Source of the DNA: Branchiostoma floridae
Lineage: Eukaryota > Chordata > Leptocardii > Amphioxiformes > Branchiostomatidae
Length of the DNA stretch: 64,000 bases
Assembly (NCBI RefSeq): GCF_000003815.2
Contig: NC_049979.1
Span: 19,645,654-19,709,653 of the forward strand
Direction: 5' to 3'
Made by a program: the position numbers and the translations under genes. The first letter of the stretch is position 1. Each line of letters begins with the position of its first letter. Positions 47,701 to 58,506 of this stretch are shown here, in pieces. The notes below the pieces were generated by a model. It was not told where the DNA came from, did no database searches, and saw only the letters and a list, made by a program, of their open reading frames with translations.

Positions 47701-50051
47701 CTCGGCAAGCTGCAGCGATTGCGGATGAAATGTTCCAGCTCCTGTCGTCTCTCCAACAGCATCTCCCTGTTCAAGCCGTACAGTTCGTTGGACGGTTCCA
47801 GTCTACTGTGGCTTTTCATAGCGTCGTTGATGTCTTTGGCTTTGGTCTGCAGGTCCGATATGAGGTGCTGCTCTTGTTGCTGGATGCGCGCCATGATTTC
47901 CACGTGCTTGGCGGCGAAGTCTTTGGCTGTGCAGAAGTCGCTGTGAGTGCCGACCAGAAGGACTCGGCACTGCGGCACGCGAGCGTTCAGCAGCTCCAGC
48001 CAGTTCCCGACCGCCTGTCTGTACTTCGAACTGACGTACTCGTGTGCGTTGAACAAGACCAAATACAGGGCGTTCTTAGGAATAACCAGCCGGTCGGTGA
48101 AGTAGTCGAAACCGCTGGTGTCCACCAATTCCACTTCGAACTCGTCAAACGTCCACAGATGACTCTCCGGGACGGTGGGGTTCTCTGGGTAGAACGGTTC
48201 GTCGTCCTCTCCTGTCAGGTGAGACTCACTCTGCAGAAGTGTCCGCACCAAGCTGGACTTCCCTGAGCCGGGTCCTCCCAGCACCACCACCTTGTGATGA
48301 GGCATCTGCGCGATCCCCGTTCTCTTCATCTCCGTCACATACTCGTATATCATGGGCAAACCTTCGTTGCAGACGTCTATGGGAGGCTGGCGGAGGGGGT
48401 TGTCCTTTACCGTGAGCACTGTCAGTCCCGCCATTTCCAAGATGGCGTTCGGCAAGGCTTCAATGTTGTTACCATCCACGAGAAGAACTCTGAGTTTCGA
48501 CAGGAACTTCAAGTCCACGGGCAGCCAATCGATGTCGTTTTCTCCCAGATCAAGTTCCTCAAGCTCATGTAGCAAAGTCAGCTCCTTAGGGAAGGCCTCG
48601 AACTGATTGTTGCGAAGCTGTACCTTCTTCAGACGTTTTCTTCCCTTGATGCCCTTCAGAGTGCTCAAGTTGTTGTTGCTGACATTTAGTTCCTGTAGCT
48701 CGCCCATGTTGGGGAGCAGGTCCGAGATGGAGCTCAGGAAGTTGTTCTGTAGACAGAGGATCTTCAACTTCCCCCACTTTGGTGCCTGGCCGGTAGGAGT
48801 CGTAGTGAACAGCTTATTGTCCGAAATGTCCAGTTCTATCAACTTGCTCCTCTGGAGGAGAAACGCGGGTATGGAGGTCAGACAGTTCCGCTCAACGTTT
48901 ACTTTCTTCAACCTCTTCATGAGGCATTCCTCCTCTGCCACATCTGCTATATGGTTGTTCGACATGTCCAGTTCCTCCAACACGACGAGGCTCAACACAA
49001 CTGCAGGGATTTGCACGAACTTGTTACCGGCCAAGTTGAGTTTCCTGAGACGCTTGGTACACTCCAATTCGTAAGGCATTTCCTTGATCGCATTGTTCGA
49101 CGCGTCTAAGATTTCTAATCTCTCTAGTTTCTCTACAATTTCAGGAAGCGTTTCAAACCTGTTGTCTGACATCTTCAATCTCTTGACGCTAGTGGCACCA
49201 TAGATTTTACCCTCTACGATCCAGTCTGCCATCTGATTGTTCGAAATGTCAATATCTTCCACTCCTTTCAGTAGAGACACGATTTTGGGAACAGACTGGA
49301 ACTCGTTCTGAGAAAGATTGATTCTTCTGAGTTTTGACAGGTGGCAGGGTCCATCCGACACCCTCCGGAGTTTGTTAGCCGAAGCATCCAAGACTTCGAG
49401 ACTCTTAAGGTCAAGTATGAATCGAGGTAGAAAGGGCAGCTCGTTGTGGCTCACGTCCAGTCGTTTGAGGAACCTCATGCGGCACTCCTCGTCGTCAGTC
49501 ATTTCCCTCATAGTGTTGAACGATACGTCAAGTTCAATCAGAGCGCGCATGCCCAGTACGGCCTTCGGGAAGGACACGAACCTGTTCCGAGACAAGTTTA
49601 ACTTGGTGACTCTCTTAAGCCTCGGCTTCTCCGGGAACGTCGTGAGTTGGTTACCGGAAAGATCCAGCTCTTCTAGATTATTCATGCCAAGAAGTACTTC
49701 GGGTACAGCCTTGACTAGACGGTTGTTTGAAAAGTCAGCGCGCCGGAGCTTTACCAGGGAAGCCATCTTTAACGGCAGAGATTTGATGAGATTTTCCTTC
49801 ACCAGTAGAACCTCGAGCGACCTCATGTCCGCTATGTCGGGCGTGATCCGCGCGATCTTGTTGTAACTCAAGTCCAAGGTCACGACGTCCTTGAACTGGT
49901 AGACCTGGAGGGGCACGGTGACCAGGTCACACCGGCACAGGTTCATCTCTCTCTTGCCGCTGTCGTCTGACGACACTCTGGACGCGATGTCTCCCATGGT
50001 CAGGCTCATGGCCGGGGCCACGGGCTGCTGCATCACGTCAAGGGCGGCCAT
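41779..50051 (-). CDS. LRR-ROC-COR-CARD-CARD protein (Roco family, MFHAS1-like)
   Basis: Eleven coding exons with consensus splice sites and matching phases: 46713-50051, 46476-46583, 46200-46296, 45922-45999, 45356-45498, 44912-45143, 43815-44006, 43249-43438, 42835-42932, 42378-42449 and 41779-41942. They total 4,713 nt, 1,570 residues. Residues about 35-575 are roughly 20 leucine-rich repeats. ROC GTPase follows, with P-loop GGPGSGKSS (592-600), DTSG (about 645) and GTHSD (about 699). A COR-type region runs from about 800 to 1110, then a CPHC motif. CARD1 is at about 1238-1330 (core PLRDYLVQRKVLKPAEF, DEAAKLI, FNVFCAALQRCGYPGLA). A Ser-rich linker precedes CARD2 at about 1398-1485 (DIRDYMLKNHAIREADM, DEAAKLVDIL, FPIFCKALQKYGYPALA). 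Predicted cytoplasmic GTP-switched adaptor signalling through CARD-CARD contacts; this role is inferred. ATG at 50051 has a good context (AAAATGGCC). Confidence 0.93.
42189..42304. repeat. Hairpin MITE in the last intron of the Roco-CARD gene
   Basis: Imperfect arms of about 45 bp, starting cctccaaatttt and ending in its inverse aaaatttggagg, with 'tgtccatctt'/'aagatggaca' inside. Confidence 0.6.
44182..44328. repeat. Hairpin MITE in the CARD1-linker intron
   Basis: Arms catgacattctccaaacaga... and its inverse (...tgtttggagaatgtcgtcatg) of about 30 bp, with an inner inverted pair gggatttttactgctcc/gagcggtaaaaatccc. Confidence 0.65.
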
Positions 50052-50082
50052 TTTGAAATGACTACAGTGCCGATTATCTTAC

Positions 50083-50174
50083 CTTAGACTTGACTTCAAA
50101 GTGTTCAGAGGTATACTCCTTTGTTGCTTTGTCTAAAGAAGCCATTTTGCAATCCTCTTCAAATGGCACTTTTC
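50083..50174 (-). other. Candidate 5' exon of the Roco-CARD gene with an upstream ATG
   Basis: On the - strand the acceptor cttcttttcag is followed by 29 bases, an ATG in good context at 50145, 21 open codons (MASLDKATKEYTSEHFEVKSK) and a GTAAGA donor at 50082. If unspliced, the frame stops two codons later, making an upstream ORF ahead of the main ATG. If spliced to an acceptor inside the large exon (for example ATGCAG near 50025), it would give an alternative N-terminus. The next AG is only about 20 bases away, too close for a normal intron. Confidence 0.4.
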
Positions 50175-53100
50175 TGAAAAGAAGAGACGGCAAAGTTAAA
50201 AAGAATATTGTTTAACTTCTCGGTATTGTTTAATATGTTGTCACAGAAATTTCAGAGCTTTTTAGTAAGAAGGAAAGAAATATGGACCGTAAAAAGTGGC
50301 ATATGTATGTACATTATCATGAAATGGTTTTATCTTTACATCCACACGCTCACACATGAGTTAATGAGACATTGCACGTTCAAGGATAAAGGAGACAACA
50401 GTACCCCCCCCCCCCCCCGACACAAACACACACATGTATGCACATATGACAGCGCATTCTCCATATTAACGATGACCGTATTTCTCGGTAACCTATACAG
50501 GATGTTTCTGAAGGAAAGTACACCTATCTTTGAATGATTATGATTACTTGGAGCGCATCACTATGATATGAAAAAAATCCACAACTGAGAAGAGCAAGAC
50601 AAGTATGCTTTCCATTGATGGCATTCCCCCAGTTGTTTATCAAGCAACCAGTAACTATGCCTAAACCTAAACCTAAATCTAATGTATTTTCTAACATCCA
50701 TTTCATTAAACCACTCGCGGCTTATAGCAATACAACGTGAGTCTAACTCAAATTGTCATTTTGGCTAGTACAGTAAAAATGGACATGACAGAAAATAGCA
50801 AACATGCATTGATGAACAGTATCATCGCCAAGCATCACTAGCGCATTACTCAAACATAATGGTCGTAGACTATTCAATGGGAATTAAATGTCTCAGAAAA
50901 AGACGTACGGCTAAGAGGAAATATATACAACCTTATACCCTAACTGATGAAAACGAGTGACAACCGGTGCTACAGAGGTAAGCGCCCTGAAGCCATTATG
51001 TCAATCAAGAAACATCAAGTTACCAACGCGAAGCTACATCACTGATTGTTATAAGGTGTGGAAAAGTTCTGACAAGAAAACAAGAACAATACCCACCACC
51101 ACACCGCTGCTGAAGTTTCCTTAGATTAGTGCTGACCCATAATGTCTATCGCGCCCCCGTCAATTGTGTGTGGTGAAAAGACCGGTTTCATATACACCCG
51201 CACGAGAAAACTCCGGGCGTAGGTTTACCTGTTGCCTAGCGGTAGCTAGTGCCAAACAAGAGATCACTGTACCAACAACACTCATTGAATCAGCGGACTC
51301 ACCCGGGAAATAATTAAACTCTGCTCGAAAACGCCACCACACGCGGACTCATTTCCATTCTTGCTGGCCAAAATTGAGAGATGTGGAAATCTCATAGTAC
51401 GTGGCGTTCGCTGGCAACTTTTTTCCGTTGACGTACACAAAGACACGTCTGTGACAGGTTACCAAACCTCCTGCCAGAAAAAGTAATATCGCGTTACAAT
51501 GGGTGGCATTGAGGTGAACAAAACTTAACCCATGGAATGTGTCAACAAAACCATGACACCCTTACAACCCACGTAAACCTTCAGTTAGGAGTGTAAGAAA
51601 ATCCGCCTTTTTAGCTGAAACCACGACGTTTTTGGTGTCACAAATGTAACATGTATACATAATAATCCTTCGGTTCCCCTCATCACTACGACAAGCATCA
51701 AAACACTAAAATGCCGCCCGGACAAAGGGTTCTGGGTTTAACCATAAACAACGTTTTGCTTATCTCTATACAACCTATCAAAGACCATTAAAACTAACTA
51801 GATCTCCTGACGTACCCCACAAATTAGTGCGCAGTGCGTGTGAATGGTACAGCAGGGTCAAAATGCGCCCTCCCTGTTCACATAGTAACGCTTTCATCGG
51901 TGTAGACCTCGAGTAAATAGTAGACCCTTTGCTACAAAAGGCGCTATGAGCGAACGTGGTTTCTGTATATGATTCTATCACAATTATTCTACCATTAAGA
52001 AAAAAGCGCCTCCGGTTGAAACATAAACACAGCTGTGGAAAGACTTAGTGTCCAAGACTTACGTGGATGTAACGCCAAGTTTGTATATCGCTTATATATT
52101 TTCGTTGCTTCAATTCGAAGGAAAATATACGAGCGTCACCCAAGAACGTTGAGACTAATACATTATGCATACTCGTTGTTCCTGTGAGAGTGTTGATACC
52201 AATTCGCAAGACTTTTACCACCACCTACTTCGAAGGGACCTTGTAAGATTGAAGCAGTAGTTCTGTACCCATATCAAGTGTGACAGGGGAAGCTACCAAC
52301 CATGCTTCTATAAAACGTTCTACCAAGACAACGCATGCACACAAAACTCTAAGTACACAAGTAACCAGCACAGTTTTAAAATGTTACAGATTTCAGATCG
52401 TTTCGTTTCGTATCGACATGTTGTAGCTAGGCTAAAGGGGAAATGAAGGACCAGCTAGTGCACATAGCATATTATAGAAAAGTGAACTGCTATCAATTCG
52501 TAGAATCTTCATAAACATACTACAGAAAAAGATATCAAATGAGAAAAGTCACCAAGTATCAGAACGTCACATATCCCGATGGTTACAGTTGCCATACAAC
52601 TGCAACAGTTAAAAGCACACAGCAACACGGTATGTGACATTACAAGTCGTCGGTCGAGACGGTGGCGTTACGAGTGACCTAAAACTGTTTGTAGATGCAA
52701 GCTAAAGACCAACTTACAGATATTCTGGAAACACGTACGGAGCGAACTGCGTCGTCATATAGACTAAACATGCAAATCTACTAACGTTACTGTTGGAGGT
52801 ACACACCTTCCACGTAGCTTGATCTAATGAGCCACACCAAGCTCCAAGATTTGTGACGACTCAACGCTGGGCTCTGAAACTGGTTGTCAAGCTCACTCCC
52901 TTATTGTAAGGCATGTCATTCACTGGGTACCCAATCTAGTGAAGCAAACACAGAATACATACCTTCCTAATCTCCCTTTCTTGTGTCCATTACGCCTCCA
53001 TAAGAGTTGCTTGCATATCGTAATCCATAAACTCACGAACTTTGAAAAGGGAGACTTGGATTTAGCGGGACAACCGCAGCCCGGGGTCTTCTTCGCCAAG

Positions 53101-54937
53101 GAAACGCGGTGAGTGGCTGGCGGTGTCAGGTGAATGAGGGTCAAGCTGGCGGCTTTGAGTCCGAGTAGTGGCGGGGTGGGATGGACTGATCAGCGGCGAT
53201 TCACGGGCATGGCGTGACGGAGACTGTATACGGGGAACAGTGACTTGAGTACACAGGCTGCCAAAAGTACCTGACAGTCCGTTCTTAAGGGTAGTCACAA
53301 TACCATGAGTAACAATACGTCCTATTTGCTGGTGGTAAATGTTGTCGCCGATTTTCGAACCACTGCGAAGGGCCAAAGACTATAATGAGTTGTAAGACAC
53401 GTTTGTCTGGAGAAAAAAAATCACGTTGTTGATAGGGGGAGGGAAGAGTTCTGTAGGACCCTGGTGGTCTTTTCTTCTGGAGATTGATCGCGTGAAAGGA
53501 CTGAATAGTTTGGGGAAACGCAACGCGCGACGGAGAACAAAGACGTTAAATTTGATACAAACAAATAAACAACGGGACCAGCGAGACAGGTGTGTCCGCT
53601 GTGTATTGTTGAGCTTGGCTAGGCGCCCTCAAACGTACTTTACAAAGGTTTATCAACAACTCCATCATAACCAACAAGGTTTTAGAATGGGACACTACAA
53701 CTTACAGTGAAGTTCTAAGCCAGTTTTACAACCATCAGTATGGAATATGTTTGGAATCAACATTACGTGAGGTGGCAACAAGCATGTACTGTGCAAATAG
53801 AGCGAGCGCGAAATGTGTTGCTGAAATGATTGTAATATTTATCACACCCAACAAGCAGTTTAAATTGGCTATGCTTACAGGGTCATATATCAATGTAAGA
53901 TTTAAAGCACGTATTCCTACTGTGCTAGGAGCTAAATCTATTTAGGGTGACAGCGCCCTGCTGATAATTATATCACAATAATTACATTAAGGAGCTTGAC
54001 TTAATCAAACGTGGATCACCCAGGTGGGAACTCATATATCATGTCTAAACGTGATTTTGTTTGTTGTGTGTTATGTGTGTTAAGTAAAGTATAACGCATT
54101 CCCAAATATGTCAGGTCGCAGTTATAGAACTGAATACAAGCCAGACTGTAGTTTGCAGAGTGCTAGCCTCCTTCCATTGTGACGGGGAGGGCGATTTTTA
54201 ACCGAGATGGTTCTAATACCGGAAAAGAATTTTTGTCGAAAAGGCAAGTAGTCAGGGCAAGAAGGCTAGCCAAGTATACAGAAAAAAAGGGTGAACATTT
54301 TCTGAGATAACCCGCCTTATGTATCTCTAAGTAGGTCATTTTCGATGTAGTAACAATACCCGTGTGAAGTATCCCACGTGTGATATTTTACAATAGTATC
54401 ATGCTAAATCATTCTTACTATGCACTCGACAACCGTTTGCTGCTTGTTACCCCATAATACTTAGAGATATAAGAATTAGTACGTCTGTGATTGCTGTTTA
54501 AATATTCTGTCAATATTTACTCAATGTTAACATGTTTTAAGTTTGGGCCTGTTTGGAAGATATCACTGTTTACTCGCCAATGTCAACATGCATTAGTAAG
54601 ATAGCGACACTCTATATTCCTGAGCAGTGAACATCGTTGTTGACTCTACAAACAACGCACTGATTCAGCAGGTAAAGGACTTGCATCTGTCCTCCTTTAC
54701 TAAGGAAAATAAGCGTTTTCTTTTTGCGCTCAGAAAGCTGTACAAATAAGAGCGCTTGCTTCACCATCCCCGTAATGACACACATCGGCCTTGCACCTGA
54801 CAACAGCGCCACCTACCCTTGCACTACTGAATCCCCTCTTGTAAGTATCGTGGCGTTGCTATAGTAACGAAGTTGTCGGTACTTTCCCTCGGTACTGATT
54901 GAACCAAAGATACGACACAAACGAAATGTTATTATCT
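50175..54937. other. Intergenic region upstream of the Roco-CARD gene
   Basis: Mostly unrecognised. It contains a run of 15 C at 50404-50418 and a small inverted pair at 54162-54271 (gctagcct.. / ..aggctagc). A - strand open frame at 53062-53376 encodes a Ser/Pro/His-rich peptide of about 100 residues with no family I recognise. Leader exons of the Roco-CARD gene may lie here but none can be fixed from sequence. Confidence 0.35.
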
Positions 54938-56415
54938 TCGCCAAGAATGTTATATTTTGGGTAGCGTATGTGGGTTTACTTGTGTGTAGAAAAGCAGCAT
55001 AATACTAATAGTAGAACGCCTGAATGGATTGAATTGATATTTGGTATGTAGACCTGAAAACGATTAGATTTTGGGCTCCCTGGCAGCTTGTTACGTTACT
55101 GCAGCGGAACCTCCGGGTTTAATATTTCTAGTTCTGGGCATGCTGTGGCCATAATTTTTAATTGGTAGATAGCTCTTGGGCTGAGAGTAGATGGTGTTCG
55201 TTTGGAACTGCAGGGGCCGGTTTAGTGTGAGAGTTTGAAAGGAAATAACTCAAGAAGGGGTTGACAGATCGTCGTAATTTTTAGTATGTAGATGAATATA
55301 ACATGACGTTTTAATTTCCGTTTGCACACTCCTTTTTTAACCATACATATGATTAAATGTTCGCTCTGGGCCAAGTATTTTACGAGTTGTGCAAAATATC
55401 CGACCGTATCATCCGACCACACTACAGTGACTACGTTCACCAAATTATGTAAGATGAAGAAAATGAGCTATCTACTGCACTTACAATATAGAAACCGGCC
55501 GGCTATGCATGGCAGCATGTACTCCGTCATAATGTACATGTAACGTTATTTATTTATCAAGCATTACAATCGATAAACACTATGTGATTAAAAACAAACG
55601 TTTCTATTGCACAACGCTTGTTGGCAAAAATTGTCAAGGTAACAGGCAACGATACGGTACCTTGTTTTAAAAAGCTGTAATCTATAGCCCGATATCGATT
55701 ATGAAGCGATACACATCAAAACGTTACACATCGATCAGGTAACTAAACAAGTTGTGAAATAAGACCTGATGATGAATTCAGCACCAAGGACAGGTCGACG
55801 TGTACTCTTTAGAACTGTCCTGAATGACAATATTAGACTGTTAAATGACATACTCCTTTACGTACAATGCAAATCGTCAAGGTAATGGCTTGGATTCTTT
55901 GCTGAACTGATTCATGACTCGTATGACTGCCCACACTAAAAAGAGCCTGAAACATGATGAGTCCTCTACTTTCAGGAATGGACATGCAATGGCGCCACCT
56001 GCCGAGATATATCCAAATTGTCAGTAGCAGCACCTCACGTTTTGGACAATTATAGCAATAGTTCGCCAAGAAGGTTATATTTCGGCAGCCTTTGTATATC
56101 TTTTATTATATGTGTGTGTGGGTGTGTGAGGGGGTTGTAGAGGACGAACATAACACGAGAACGCCTGGATATATCGGTATGTGGGTAGGTCTCTATGAGA
56201 CCTGGAAATAATTAGATTTTAGGTCCCCTAGGGGCTTTTTACGGTACTGTGGTGCAGTTTTCGGGTTTGACATGCTATTACTATAATTATTTGAGTGGTA
56301 GATAGCTCTTGAGGCCGAGAGGAAGTGGTGTGCGTCGCCTAGCGGTTTTTTTTTTGGAACTTCAGGGACTGGTTTAGTAGCAGGGACTGGTTTAGTGTCA
56401 GACTTTGAAAGGGTT
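54938..56415. repeat. Two diverged direct copies of a dispersed repeat
   Basis: A block at about 54938-55250 recurs at about 56058-56415 in the same orientation. Shared landmarks in order: ttcgccaagaa(t/g)gttata, agaacgcctgga/atgga, gattagatttt, ggtagatagctcttg, and ggtttagtgt then ctttgaaagg or gtttgaaagg. No coding capacity or termini were identified. Confidence 0.65.
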
Positions 56416-57429
56416 GAAAAAATTGTCATGATTGCAATGCTTCATAAAGTTAGATCAGTAGTAATTTATGCAAATTGGAATCATATTTGCATAAGCAACG
56501 GGATAAGTTTATAAACCCGTTCTGTTCCATTATAGGACTATTCCAACATGTCACATTTGTAACTGAGAAAGATACGAACATGGCCTGATTTGCATAATAA
56601 TGACAAATGCCAAAATCTCATTGTGGTAAATGACGGGAATTTCTTACTTGGCATTTGGAAGTTATGTACAGGTGAATATCATCGAACATTAAATATACAA
56701 ATGAGGACCTCATTCACATACATTATCAAGAAATGCTGCTATAGCCTTCTTCCTTTAGATAGATTTTCTCCGTCTGTTATTTAGGAGGAGGAGATGAGGG
56801 CCTTATGTGCATACTTAATGACAAACACGCATAATACATCAGTTCTAAAGGTTATGCCATGTTGATTTTATGGATTACGTGGATGACATCCTCCGGATAC
56901 CCAAAAGTGCGAATAAAAAATTGGTTGGCAAAAAAAGATTGCCCTCGGTATGCAATCTAGGTCGTCAGGAAGATTGAACAAATTACTAAACACACTAATT
57001 ACGGCATGCCCAACAATAGATTTGTCATGTTTGTTCTATTCTTTTTCGTGTTTTTTCTTTTTTTTTTGTATATATTTTTTAAATTTTCTTCCGTACGCAC
57101 ATCACACATACAGTAAATCGTACAACTACACAACAGCTTTAAAATAAGTTTCCCGAAACACCCAAGTAAAACAGGTCACGAGGCCACCTATCACCATCTC
57201 GAAATACTTTATTGCATACCTATAACCATTTTCTTGTTATACCAACATATTGTCTTAACTGTACTTTTTTAGTACACAGCATTAGCTCCTGATGCAAATT
57301 GCACCGTCCTACTACATCTTACATGCAGGAGACATTAAACTGACACAGGAAATTAATTATAACAGGAAGGTTAAAGAATTTTCTGTTCTTGGTTTGACCT
57401 ACTGTCATCATTTTTCCTTCCTACAATAA
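56416..57429. other. Intergenic, nothing recognised
   Basis: AT-rich with a T-rich tract near 57045-57075. No supported gene. Confidence 0.4.
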
Positions 57430-57720
57430 TCACACTAGTGACTGCATGCCCCTATTTGTTAAGCTGGCAACTCCGTAGCCTCCATCACCGGCCTTTCTGG
57501 GGGCATTGGCGGAAGATGTTGTGGGGGGAGGGGGGGGGGGGGTAGCTGTAGAAGTCTGTGAGGCATCTTCAATGGTAATGAACTAAATTTTTAGATACTA
57601 ATGATATAATAATCAAACGTGACTACCCCCTTGTGCCTCAGGATCCGGAACACCGGCAGATGCGGAGTCTTGTCCTTCTTTCCAGACCCTCCACTGCCGT
57701 GAAGCTGGCTTCTTCTTCTC
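57430..57720 (-). CDS. Weak candidate: 3' exons of an unknown gene
   Basis: On the - strand a frame ends APRKAGDGGYGVASLTNRG..LV then TGA at 57430, preceded by a Thr/Pro stretch encoded by a poly-G/poly-C run (about 57522-57541). The run makes the frame unreliable. A second protein-like stretch (about 57620-57720, VAEKKKPASRQWRVWKEGQD) lies upstream on the same strand, with a possible GTAGTC donor. Acceptor sites are weak and I recognise no family. It could be a decayed or mispredicted gene. Confidence 0.2.
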
Positions 57721-58506
57721 GGCCACAGATAGATAGATATCTTATATCATAACTTTATCAAAGAACATCACACATGTCTAGAGCTTTCTTCCAAAGATAT
57801 CTATCCACAAATATACATTTTTGAGAATTATTTGGGAATTAGATACGTGCAACTTGCTGCAAGCGCAGCGACTTCCTTTTGTAGCTGCCGACCGAAAACA
57901 ACCGAAATCAGATTCTCCCGTCACAGATGAGATGCAGTCGTCAGGTTCACGTACTGTATTCATGCTATAATAGGTATTTGTTGTAGAAAGGCCACCACAA
58001 AGATAATCAATCATGATGCTAGGTTATCAAATTGACATTTGTTAGAGATTACGTCCGAGTGCGTTTTCACCATACATTTCAGTTTTTCTGATCTTTGGGT
58101 TCTTCTTTGTCATTTATCATGTAAGGTGACCCCAATACGCAATGCCACTCATGGATGCAGTGTCCGATAATCAGGTGAGTTAATACACACTGCTCTTTTC
58201 CACATTATTACATTTCGTCCGTTTCAACGGCGAAGAAAGTTCACAGTGTATAATTTGTACTGACACACCAAACCAACCACTTGTCTTGTCTGTTAACCAA
58301 CCTCGACTGATCCAGTACGCGGCTCTTGATTGGCTAGAGCACGCAAAAAAATGACGTCACTAATCACGCCACACTGAAAGCCGGCCGACGGATAACCCAG
58401 CCCGGTCTTTTGACAAGTCCCAACGTTTAAACTTTAACTCCCCTGTACCGTTACAACCAGTCTTTTTACAGGGCAAGTCTTCGGGCGGGAACACTGAGGG
58501 GAAATC
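57721..58506 (+). promoter_or_regulatory. Upstream region and probable promoter of the DEGS homologue
   Basis: Non-coding. Composition shifts to more GC in the last 200 bases before the ATG at 58507. No specific element assigned. Confidence 0.3.

Noticed and set aside
46683-49866. Several long + strand ORFs
   Set aside because: They lie antisense to the continuous LRR-ROC-COR exon and show no domain or splice support.
53062-53376. Ser/Pro-rich ORF on the - strand
   Set aside because: About 100 residues of low complexity without family match or convincing exon boundaries.
54855-54868. RFX X-box-like palindrome GTTGCTATAGTAAC
   Set aside because: A fair match, but with no gene start nearby a functional site cannot be argued.
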